NCBI GenBank assembly: GCA_905192805.1
Contig: CAJJMF010000038.1
Coordinates: forward strand, 1-16,476
DNA length: 16,476 nucleotides
Source of the DNA: an uncultured Sutterella sp.
Lineage (GTDB): Bacteria; Pseudomonadota; Gammaproteobacteria; Burkholderiales; Burkholderiaceae_F
Reading direction: 5' to 3'
The position numbers and the translations under genes are program-made. The notes under the pieces are model-generated. The model was not told the DNA's origin. It worked only from the letters and a program-made list of their open reading frames with translations, and ran no database searches. Positions within the stretch are counted from its first letter, which is position 1. Each line of letters opens with the position of its first letter. Below are positions 6,285 through 14,300 of this stretch, in pieces.

Positions 6285-7412
6285 TTACTTCACGGAGCGC
6301 CACCACGGCTCATGGACTCGGCCCGATTCGCTCAATAAAAAACTCTCGCCGATCTTGGGCGTTAAGAGTGTCTCTTGAGGGTTTGCCGTCGCCTTTAGGA
6401 GGCGCTCAATGGGTTCGGTCCACGGGTGAAACGCTAAGTCAAATTTGGCCCAATGAATGGGCACGACTCGCTTGGCACGCACGTCGCGTGCCGCTTGGGC
6501 ACTCTCTTCGGGCGTCATATGAATCGCCGCCCAGGCGGCGTTATAGGCGCCATTTTCCATAAAGGCCACATCAAAGGGACCGTACGTGTCGCCAATGCGT
6601 TTAAAGTGCTGCCCATAGCCACCGTCACCCGAAATATAGAGTTTTTTCGAGCCCTCAATCACGTAGCCACCCCAAAGCGTCGTGTCGCGGGATTGAAAGG
6701 TGCGCCCCGAAAAGTGTCGACTCTCCGTTAAACGCACCGTGAGTGTCCCTAGGTGAGCCACCTCGTCCCAATCCAATTCCGTGATCCGATCCGCCGGGAT
6801 TCCCCACGCACGCAGGTGGTTTCCGACACCCAACGGACAATAGAACTGACCCACCCGATCCTTAATCGTCTTAATGGTGGCGACTTCCAAATGGTCATAG
6901 TGATCATGCGTTAAAAGGACCGCGTCGATGACTTTAGGCAAGTGCTCTGCGCTATAGGGGTTCGTGGTCGCAAAGGGTTTTCCGGTGAGGGGCACGGGCG
7001 AAGCACGGGTGAAGACCGGATCAACGAGAATCGTCTCGGTATCCAGGTGCAGAAGAAGCGTCGAGTGCCCCAACCACGTAACGACCACGTCGCCCGGTAC
7101 ATTGCGTAGGGCCCGCGTCGCGTCAAAGGTGACCGAAGGTAACGGTTCTTTGGGTTGTTTGCCTTCGGGCGGAAACACGACCGACATGAGCCACGCCGTC
7201 ATACTGATTTTCGGCGCATTGGCCGCTGCGGCGGGCATCGGGGCGGGTCGATTCACAAAGTGACCGTCCCGGTAATGATCGAGCCTCGCCCATCGAGTGC
7301 GCTCGGCATCGGTGACGGAGCCGCCCCACTCGCTCGTGGTCACGTACCAGAGTCCCCCTGCTCCCACGAGCACCAGAAGTAGCACGCCTAAACTTTTCAG
7401 TAGTGTGATCAT
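6285..7412 (-). CDS. Membrane-anchored metallo-beta-lactamase-fold hydrolase (RomA / NAPE-PLD-like)
   Basis: A 375-residue protein. One hydrophobic segment (about 4-23) near the N-terminus is either a membrane anchor or an uncleaved signal. Residues about 105-350 form the MBL fold: VTWLGHSTLLLHL (111-123), the metal motif THDHYDHL with His169, His171, Asp173 and His174, a further His233 in SRHFSGR, Asp263 in SGDGGYG, and His320 in PIHWAKFD. ENGAYN and HMTPEE are typical of the group that includes bacterial RomA and N-acylphosphatidylethanolamine phospholipase D. All expected two-zinc ligands are present, so it should be active; the substrate is not known from sequence, though a lipid phosphodiester is possible. 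AAGG seven bases upstream supports the ATG at 7412. It stands between the two halves of the usual rseP-bamA region. Confidence 0.85.
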   Translation of the reverse strand: MITLLKSLGVLLLVLVGAGGLWYVTTSEWGGSVTDAERTRWARLDHYRDGHFVNRPAPMPAAAANAPKISMTAWLMSVVFPPEGKQPKEPLPSVTFDATRALRNVPGDVVVTWLGHSTLLLHLDTETILVDPVFTRASPVPLTGKPFATTNPYSAEHLPKVIDAVLLTHDHYDHLEVATIKTIKDRVGQFYCPLGVGNHLRAWGIPADRITELDWDEVAHLGTLTVRLTESRHFSGRTFQSRDTTLWGGYVIEGSKKLYISGDGGYGQHFKRIGDTYGPFDVAFMENGAYNAAWAAIHMTPEESAQAARDVRAKRVVPIHWAKFDLAFHPWTEPIERLLKATANPQETLLTPKIGESFLLSESGRVHEPWWRSVK

Positions 7413-7462
7413 GAGTGTACCTTTCCCGTGGTGAATGGATAATGAGCCAACAATCCTCTACG

Positions 7463-7468
7463 AGTATA
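7463..7468 (-). promoter_or_regulatory. Candidate -10 box for the MBL-hydrolase gene
   Basis: TATACT on the minus strand, 50 bases before the start codon, matches TATAAT in five of six positions. No good -35 box is present. An inverted repeat (CTGAG-7-CTCAG, 7470-7486) lies just upstream and could bind an activator. Confidence 0.35.
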
Positions 7469-7637
7469 GCTGAGCGGAAACCTCAGGCACGACGCAACTA
7501 AGCCCTTCGGTGTAGTTCGGTTGAACCACTCCGAGACGCCCCAAAACACAACATTCCTATGGTAAGGTAAAGCTAATATTACGGTGACTCCCTCTACACC
7601 ATCCCAACCTGTCCATTTAATCAATAGGAGCTACGCT

Positions 7638-8144
7638 ATGGCGTTCCCATACATCCGAAAGGCGATCAACCAATCGCTGATTGTCGAACCCCTTTTCATC
7701 GTGTATCTGGTGTACTGCTTGTGCATTCACGCTGGCGTCTACTTCCTCCCCTTTTACCCGAATCTCGCCGTGTTTGCGGTGTTGCTCGTGATTCTCTTTT
7801 ACCATTTTGTCTGGCTCTTGGTGCGTCACAACAAGATTAAAGCCGAGTGGGAATTCTTAACCATGACGTGGAAAGGGATGCCCGCTAAGCGCCTCGACAA
7901 AGGCATCAAGAGCATGTACTTACCCTTCTGGTGCTATGGGATCGCCTTTTTGGCGTTTGGCTCGTATTGGCGTGAATACCTCGCCGATGAAATCATAAGG
8001 GACCTGGAGCAGTTCGAGGATTTCAGCATGATTCTCTCGATTTTTTACGTGTTGTTCATGATGAACTCACTGCTAAGCATGATGGACTTGGTGTCGCTAC
8101 GTAACGCCCTTGACGATTGGGAAGACGAACAGCGAGGCGCCTAG
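7638..8144 (+). CDS. Four-helix integral membrane protein, function unknown
   Basis: A 168-residue protein with about four hydrophobic segments: roughly 14-37, 43-62, 93-110 and 129-150. Between helices 2 and 3 is a basic loop (RHNKIKAEWE...KGMPAKRLDKG) and the C-terminus is acidic (DDWEDEQRGA). I do not recognise a family. The ATG at 7638 is preceded by AGGAG at seven bases, a strong ribosome site; an in-frame GTG at 7584 has no such site and would add hydrophilic residues. It is the only plus-strand gene within the long minus-strand cluster and converges on rseP, with a shared two-way terminator between. No clear promoter was seen in 7500-7637, although AT-rich TAATAT occurs at 7574-7579. 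It is likely an inner-membrane protein; its role is open. Confidence 0.82.
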   Translation: MAFPYIRKAINQSLIVEPLFIVYLVYCLCIHAGVYFLPFYPNLAVFAVLLVILFYHFVWLLVRHNKIKAEWEFLTMTWKGMPAKRLDKGIKSMYLPFWCYGIAFLAFGSYWREYLADEIIRDLEQFEDFSMILSIFYVLFMMNSLLSMMDLVSLRNALDDWEDEQRGA

Positions 8145-8225
8145 GCACCCAAACCTAACGCAGGGGCCTCAGTCCAGTCCTCCCCTTAGTGCCCAGCGCG
8201 TCAGGACCAAGGGAAACGCTCAACG

Positions 8226-8257
8226 CAAAAGCGGTGGTTTCTGGACCACCGCTTTTG
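8226..8257. terminator. Two-way terminator between the membrane-protein gene and rseP
   Basis: A perfect 12-bp stem, AAAAGCGGTGGT (8227-8238) with ACCACCGCTTTT (8245-8256), extended by one C-G pair, with a 6-base loop. It ends in a T-run on both strands, so it can stop transcription of the plus-strand gene and of dxr-rseP. Confidence 0.92.
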
Positions 8258-8283
8258 TTCATTTGACGACAAAACGCATCGCG

Positions 8284-9669
8284 TTAACTGCCAATCCCTA
8301 AACGCGCCAAATCGTTATTCATCACCCAAATCATCAAGATCCCGATTAAGCCAAAGCTCACCAAGAAAATCATATTGCGCACGCGCTCGGGAATTTCCCC
8401 AAAGATTGACTCCGCAATGGCAATCAAAATCTGTCCGCCATCGAGCGCTGGGAGCGGAATCAAATTCATAAACGCAATCGCCACCGAAATGAGCGCGACA
8501 AATTCCCAGAAGGCTTGTGCACCGGCTTGGATGGCTTTACCGGCGGAATTCGCGATCCCAATCGGGCCCGAGAGTTGTTCGACGGGCACCTCCCCCTTAG
8601 TGAGTCCCAACATCGTGTAGAGCTGTAACGAAAAACTGTTACGCACCTGGTAGTAGCCCATCGTCACGGCGGTCCACGGATCGTAGCGCACGGTCGTCGT
8701 TTCGGGAAGCCCACTCAAGACGACCCCCACCTGATACACCCCTTTGTCGTTGGGTTGTGGGGTGAGCGTCACTTCGCGCTTTGTGGTGTGGGGGGTTTTC
8801 TCCTTCCCTAAGAGCGTCGCCCATTCGGCTTCGGGCGGCCCCACTAAGAGTTTCACGGGCGAGTCGCCGGCCGCACGAATCATCCCAATCGCCTCTTGAA
8901 TCGTCTCGGGCGTTTGGCCGTTTACCGCATAGATGCGCTCAAAGGGTTGAATACCGGCCGCCTGGGCAGGCATCCCCTCGACCACTTTGGCAATAATGGG
9001 GTCTTTCACATAGGGTAAGAGCCCCAAAGAAAACGTCACGGGCAAGCGCGCTAACTCTTCAACGGTCACCTTTTCAAGCGAAAACGACCGATCGTAGGTT
9101 TCCCCATTGGGGCGCTCAAACGTGATCCTCACGTCGCGCTCCCCAAAGTGCGGGGTCAATTGGTTCGTGAGCAGCATCATGCTGTCGGCCCGCTCGCCAT
9201 TGACCGTGAGCACCCGGTCCCCCATTCGTACCCCTTGAGCATAGGCCTGAGACGTTTCCGGGGGTTGCGCAAGACGCGTCGTGAGGTCTTCACGACCCAG
9301 TACCCCGAGAACCGACACAATCACGAGGGCTAAGAGGAGGTTCATCACAACCCCTGCGCCCAAAACCATGATCTTGCCAAGGAGGGGCAAGCGGTTAATC
9401 GAACGGGCTTTTTCGGCTTCCGTTAACGTGTGTTCGTTTTCCGACGTGATTGTTAACGGGGACACATAGCCCCCAATCGGTAGCAAACTCACCCGATATT
9501 CGGTTTCGCCCGGCTTATAGCGCCAGAGCACCTTACCCATCCCAATCGAAAACGAATCCACGCGCACGCCCCAGAGACGTGCTGCCCAGAAGTGTCCCGC
9601 CTCATGAATCGTCACGATGATCGTAATCGTGATCGCAAAGGCCAAGAGTGACAATAAAAATCCGATCAA
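8284..9669 (-). CDS. rseP: Site-2 protease RseP (zinc intramembrane metalloprotease)
   Basis: A 461-residue inner-membrane protease of the S2P family that makes the second cut in anti-sigma factors such as RseA, releasing sigma-E, and also clears signal-peptide remnants. HEAGH at 22-26 supplies the zinc ligands and catalytic Glu23. NLIPLPALDGG (402-412) carries the third ligand, Asp410. Two PDZ domains lie between, at about 125-220 and 225-320 (GVRMGDRVLTVNGE; VVEGMPAQAAGIQPFERIYAVNGQ). Transmembrane segments are near 3-20, 96-120, 385-405 and 432-450. The start is TTG at 9669: AGGGGA lies eight bases upstream, the protein begins at the family's usual place, and no ATG alternative exists. It follows dxr by 27 bases. 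bamA does not follow directly. Confidence 0.95.
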   Translation of the reverse strand: MIGFLLSLLAFAITITIIVTIHEAGHFWAARLWGVRVDSFSIGMGKVLWRYKPGETEYRVSLLPIGGYVSPLTITSENEHTLTEAEKARSINRLPLLGKIMVLGAGVVMNLLLALVIVSVLGVLGREDLTTRLAQPPETSQAYAQGVRMGDRVLTVNGERADSMMLLTNQLTPHFGERDVRITFERPNGETYDRSFSLEKVTVEELARLPVTFSLGLLPYVKDPIIAKVVEGMPAQAAGIQPFERIYAVNGQTPETIQEAIGMIRAAGDSPVKLLVGPPEAEWATLLGKEKTPHTTKREVTLTPQPNDKGVYQVGVVLSGLPETTTVRYDPWTAVTMGYYQVRNSFSLQLYTMLGLTKGEVPVEQLSGPIGIANSAGKAIQAGAQAFWEFVALISVAIAFMNLIPLPALDGGQILIAIAESIFGEIPERVRNMIFLVSFGLIGILMIWVMNNDLARLGIGS

Positions 9670-9696
9670 TGGTGTTCCCCTATTGCCGTTAACCGT

Positions 9697-10866
9697 TTAC
9701 GCCCCAAGGTGGGCTGCCAAGCGCGAACGCACCGTTTGGCGCACCGCTGCGTCAATGGCCAAAATCGCCTCCACGCTCGTGGGCGCCTCGTAGTGAAGCG
9801 TATTGAGCGCGTCGATGACACTCGAAAAGAGCGCTTGAAACCCGATGCGGTGCGCTAAAAACGCTTCCACCGCGATTTCGTTAGCGGCATTCAATACGAT
9901 CGTGGCCGCGCCGCCCGCTTTGAGGGCGCTAAAGGCTGCGTTGAGTAACGGGAAATCCGCCCGACGAGGTTCTTCAAAAGTGAGGCGTCCGACGTCCGTA
10001 ATCTTGAGGTGCTTAACGTTCCCTTCTAAACGGTAGGGCCAGCCCAACGCAAAGGCAATCGGGAGCTTCATATCGGCGACCCCCAACTGAGCCATCACAG
10101 ACCCATCCGGGTATTCCACCATCGAATGGATAATGCTCTCGGGGTGCACCACCACGTCAATATGGTCTTCATCGATATCAAAGAGCCAACGCGCTTCGAT
10201 CACCTCTAAGCCTTTATTCATTAAGGAGGCGGAGTCGACGCTAATTTTGGCGCCCATCTTCCAGTTCGGATGCGCCACGGCTTCTTCGGGCGTAACGTTT
10301 GTTAAATCCTGACGCTGACGGAAAGGGCCACCCGACGCGGTTAAAATCAAACGCGTCCCCGGATCACGGCGCTTTTCGCCCATCAAGCATTGGAAAATGG
10401 CAGAGTGTTCACTATCGACCGGCACCAACGTGGCGCCCGCGTCTTTCACGGTCTGCATTAAGAGGGCTCCCCCACAGACCACACTTTCTTTGTTGGCTAA
10501 GAGGAGTTTTTTCCCGGCTTGCGCGGTTTTAAAGGTGCTCGACACGCCCGCGGCCCCCACAATCGCCTGCACGACGATCGGGGTGGAGAGATCCGTGGCG
10601 ATCGCGTCAATATCGGCCATCCCCGCCCCTACTTGGGCAGTGAGGCCCGCCTCATGCAGGGCCTGCGCCAAGGCATCTTTTTTTGCTTCGTCCGCAATCA
10701 CGACCCATCGGGCCCCGGTGGCTTTCGCAGCCTCAACCAAGGGTTCGATGCGACTCCCCCCGGCAATGGCTTCAATGTGATAACGATCCGCATTCACCCG
10801 CACCACCTCTTGCGTGGCGCGACCAATGCTACCTGTAGCCCCTAAGAGGGCAATCCCTTCTGACAT
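9697..10866 (-). CDS. dxr: 1-deoxy-D-xylulose 5-phosphate reductoisomerase
   Basis: A 389-residue enzyme (IspC) that converts 1-deoxy-D-xylulose 5-phosphate to 2-C-methyl-D-erythritol 4-phosphate with NADPH, the committed step of the MEP isoprenoid pathway. The NADPH-binding GATGSIG is at 9-15 and LLLANKESVVCGG at 121-133. DSEHSA (151-156) supplies metal ligands Asp151 and Glu153. HPNWKMG (199-205) and SLMNKGLEVIEARW (214-227) hold the substrate-binding His, Asn and Lys and metal ligand Glu221. HPESIIHSMVEYPDGS is also standard. The length is close to normal (about 398). The ATG at 10866 has only a weak AAGAGA ribosome site. It is co-transcribed with rseP. The usual upstream genes uppS and cdsA are not here; an autotransporter gene lies upstream instead. 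Confidence 0.98.
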   Translation of the reverse strand: MSEGIALLGATGSIGRATQEVVRVNADRYHIEAIAGGSRIEPLVEAAKATGARWVVIADEAKKDALAQALHEAGLTAQVGAGMADIDAIATDLSTPIVVQAIVGAAGVSSTFKTAQAGKKLLLANKESVVCGGALLMQTVKDAGATLVPVDSEHSAIFQCLMGEKRRDPGTRLILTASGGPFRQRQDLTNVTPEEAVAHPNWKMGAKISVDSASLMNKGLEVIEARWLFDIDEDHIDVVVHPESIIHSMVEYPDGSVMAQLGVADMKLPIAFALGWPYRLEGNVKHLKITDVGRLTFEEPRRADFPLLNAAFSALKAGGAATIVLNAANEIAVEAFLAHRIGFQALFSSVIDALNTLHYEAPTSVEAILAIDAAVRQTVRSRLAAHLGA

Positions 10867-11028
10867 AACGTTCTCTTACTTCTGTTCACTAGCGATGGGC
10901 AAGAAGGAGAGCCGTGGCTCCACCTCGCTTATCCCTTTGTTGGTTGTATGGAATTTTCCCACAAATCATCATCGATGTGGCGAACCTCAGGCTCCGTATG
11001 CCTCGTTTCTTGCCTCTACCGACAAAAG

Positions 11029-11073
11029 AAAAAAAACGGGCCGTTTGCCTCGCAAAAGACCAACCACCCGTTT
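11029..11073 (-). terminator. Probable terminator, minus strand
   Basis: AAACGGG (11034-11040) pairs with CCCGTTT (11067-11073), with a small inner stem TTTGC/GCAAA (11044-11056). On the minus strand it is followed by a run of eight T that includes the stem's last bases. It lies 20 bases after the stop codon of the remnant frame at 11093-11173. Imperfect inside, but the T-run is strong. Confidence 0.6.
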
Positions 11074-11092
11074 CGGTAATGAGGAAGGCGTG

Positions 11093-11173
11093 CTACGCCA
11101 ACATCATTATGAAGGTGATCCCCGTCGACACCACGTAGCCAATCAAGCAAGGAATCGCGCCTTTGAAACCCTC
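11093..11173 (-). pseudogene. Possible 3' remnant of a membrane-protein gene
   Basis: Between two stop codons on the minus strand lie 26 codons for a peptide containing GAIPCLIGYVVSTGITF and ending IMMLA, shaped like the last transmembrane helix of a transporter. It has no usable start codon at its head. The terminator at 11029-11073 follows at the distance seen after real genes, which suggests the tail of a gene whose body was deleted. I cannot assign a family, and chance is possible for so short a frame. Confidence 0.3.
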
Positions 11174-11193
11174 TTAGGCCAACCGAGTTGAAT

Positions 11194-11218
11194 CGCACTC
11201 TTGCTTGGGGGGAGTGCG
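11194..11218. repeat. Short inverted repeat
   Basis: CGCACTC (11194-11200) and GAGTGCG (11212-11218) with an 11-base loop, located between the autotransporter terminator and the possible gene remnant. No T-run follows on either strand. Confidence 0.35.
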
Positions 11219-11228
11219 TTCGCCTAAG

Positions 11229-11261
11229 CAAACGGGAACCCTTTCTCGGGGTTCCCGTTTG
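11229..11261 (-). terminator. Terminator after the autotransporter gene
   Basis: A perfect stem of 13 bp: CAAACGGGAACCC (11229-11241) with GGGTTCCCGTTTG (11249-11261) and a 7-base loop. It lies 46 bases after the autotransporter stop codon. The T-run on the minus strand is short (TTT), so termination may be partial. Confidence 0.75.
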
Positions 11262-11306
11262 TGTTACTGCGCTAAGCGTTCGTCGCTAAGACGAGCGAGT
11301 GGACCG

Positions 11307-14300
11307 TTAGAATTCCACGCGCACCCCTGCTTCGGCATTCACGTTCCAACGATCGTGCCCTGCGAGCGACTGTAAGTCAACCGAGAATGACACACGGTCG
11401 TTTAACTGGTAACCGACCCCAAGGCCCAATTCGCCTACGAAGCGACCTAATTCGGGGTTCTGAACCGTAAAGGGTTTATCTTGAGCGTCGCGCACCGCGA
11501 CCGTCAGATCGTTCCCTTCGTTATAGAGGTCCGCTGCCACGGCGACTTTCCCCTTCACCGTCAGGCGTTCGGTCGGGGTATAGAGCGCACGTAAGCCCAC
11601 ACTCGCATAGATCGCCTTGGTGCTTTGACGGTTCACCGTTAGGTTAAACGCCTCCGCATTCCATTCACGATACCCATGGGTACCCACTTGGACATAGTCG
11701 GCTCGCACAAAGGGCGAGAGCGAGAGTGCGTCTTGCGAGAAGCGGTAATTGAGGCCTAAACCCGCACGGAAGATATCCGCGGAGGTCTTCGAGCGGGCGA
11801 GCTTACCATAGGAGGCAATCACACGGTCCGTGCGGATGCTCGAATGCCCATAGGCAGCTTCCGCATCCACGTCCCACGCGTCTGCCACGGGCTGGATCGC
11901 ATAGACGCCCACTTGCCACGTATCGGCGTTGACGTTATGCGTTTGCGCAATGTTGCGGCTCTTCGCATCGCTCGAGAGGTAGGCCACATTTAAGCCCACT
12001 TTCGTGCGGTTCACACAGACGTCACCACCCGCGGCCACACCGTAGTGCGTGGCATCGTAGCCCGCACGATCCGCACGGCCGTCTTGCTGTTCCCAGCCCC
12101 CTAAGGCATGCGCCCAAGAGGAGCGGGTCTGACCCATACACGGGTCAAGCGGCAAGTAGCGTTGCATTAGCATGGCGCCTTCAAGGAGCATGCGGTTCGT
12201 TTTCCCCGAGAGCCCCGGCTGCACTTCAGGCGCCCCCGTATCCGGACGAACGGCCAAGTGCATCGCATGGTTCGCCGGATCGTATTCCGGCGTCAACACG
12301 AAGACCAAGCTATTGTCGGAAAACGACGCATATTCGCCCGTGAAGTCACTCGTCGCCTTCAAGACGTTTTCTAAGCGATCCGTGCCACCCTTAAAGTCAC
12401 GGGCGTCGATCGTTAACGTCGCCCCATTGGCAATCGTGATACTCTCAGCAGCCAATTGACTGTATTCCGTGGGAGAGACAACGGTAATCGCGGTATTAGC
12501 CAGCGTAGCCGCCCCCGCCACGGTATGGTTAGCGCTTGGCGCCGTCTCTTCGGCGAGGGCACGGCGCAAGCGACGCGCACGAGACGCGGCTTCACGGTTG
12601 GTTTCAAGAAGGCTCAATTCCAACGTGGACCCGGAGGCCATCGTCAAATCGCCCGCTAAGTTCGCGCCCTTTTCGAGCACCAACGTGCCACTCTGAACCT
12701 CGGTCGTACCGGTATAACGGTGGTTACCCTTTTCGAGCACCAAGGTCCCCGAGCCCGTCTTCACGAGCGAACCCGACCCGGTCACTGCCCCTTGAACCAC
12801 ACGCGCCTCGTCCAAGGTCAACGTGCTACCCGTATTGGTCGTAACCACACGGTCAATGAAGCTCATCCCCGTAGCATCCAAATTGACGCTTTCGGCGAGT
12901 TCCGTACCGTAGAGTGCAAGCGAATCTGTCTTCGCGTTCGCGTTCACGAGCCAATTGCCAAAGGAACCAGCAAAGCCCCCCGTCGACTCAAACGTGGAAT
13001 CGGTCTGAAGTGTTGCGTCTTCAGGGTTGGCGAGCGAGCGCACGGCACCCGATTGGATCGCGTCCGCATTGGGTTGATTGGTCACCAACGTCGCACCCGA
13101 GGCCAGTTTTGTCGTACCGCCTTGAAGGACCAATGTCCCCTCGTCAACGTTGGTTGTACCCTCAAGCGTTAACGTCCCGCCCGTGTTCTTGAGCGTTTTA
13201 CCCGCTAAGAGCGTCAAGTCCGTCACGGTTAAGTCGCCCCCCGACTGAACGTCAGTCGTCTTGGCCAACTGCTCAGCCCCTGTGGCGGTCGTAGCCGCCC
13301 CTTGGACTTCCCACGTGCCAAACTTCGTCACATCATTACTCGACGTAAACGCCTCACCTTTGGTGCGAAGGGTTGCACCTTCAGACCTTTCCATTGCGTT
13401 CACGTTATCGAGCACATCGGCAAGGGACGCTTTGGCGGTTTCCAGCACCGCGCGATCGGCAAAGCGATACGCGCCCCTGGTAAAGGTCTTCGTCCCATTG
13501 TCAAGATTGGTGGTCCCTGCAAAGGTGAGATCCCCACCCGAGAGCTTCAACTTTTGCGAAGCCCCCAACGTCAGATTGGTAATCGTCAGAACGCCACCCG
13601 ACTGAACGTCAGTGGTTACTTTGGCCAATTGCTCAGATCCTGTAGCCATTGAAGGATTCTCTCGGCTCCCACTTTGCACTTCCCACGTGCCAAACTTCGC
13701 AACATCAGCACTCGACGTAAAGGTCGGGCCCTTTGTACGGAGCGTGGCATTGGGGGAATCGAGCATGGCGCTCGGATTGTTGCCGAGCACCGCTGACAAC
13801 GATCCTAAGGCCGTTTCGAGCACCGCTTGATCGGCAAAGCGATACGTGCCCGAGGTAAAGTTCTTCGTCCCATTGTCAAGGTTGGTCGTCCCCGCAAAGG
13901 TGAGATCCCCACCCGTGAGAGCCAACGTTTGGCCTTCACCCAGCGTCAGAGCGGTAATCGTCAGAACGCCACCCGACTGAACGTCAGTCGTCTTGGCCAA
14001 CTGCTCAGCCCCCGAGGCGGTCGTAGCTGCCCCTTGGACTTCCCACGTGCCAAACTTGGCTACTTCCGTGGAGGACGTAAACTCCCTTCCCTTCGTTTGC
14101 AATGTAGCTCCTTGGGAGAGTTGCATTAAGCTCAGCCCATCACCAAAGAGCTCACTGAGTGATTTCTTTTGAGTTTGTAGCGTCGCCCCAGTATCAAAGG
14201 AAAAGGTTCCTTCCGTAAACGATTTTCTCCCTTCGTCAAGGTTCGTCAGCCTCTTAAAGGTGAGATCCCCACCCGAGAGGGCCAATGTTTGGCCTTCACC

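Larger units (their letters stand above)
10867..11306 (-). other. Intergenic region between the autotransporter gene and dxr
   Basis: 440 bases. From the autotransporter side on the minus strand it holds the autotransporter terminator (11229-11261), a CGCACTC/GAGTGCG hairpin (11194-11218), a short frame for a hydrophobic peptide that may be a gene remnant (11093-11173), a second terminator (11029-11073) and about 160 bases of dxr leader. I see no strong promoter for dxr; TTGTCG near 11020 with CATACG near 10998 is a weak possibility. Confidence 0.6.

Noticed and set aside
12720..13172. Plus-strand frames opposite the autotransporter repeats
   Set aside because: They recur in each repeat unit because the sense repeats are alike; they have no ribosome sites.
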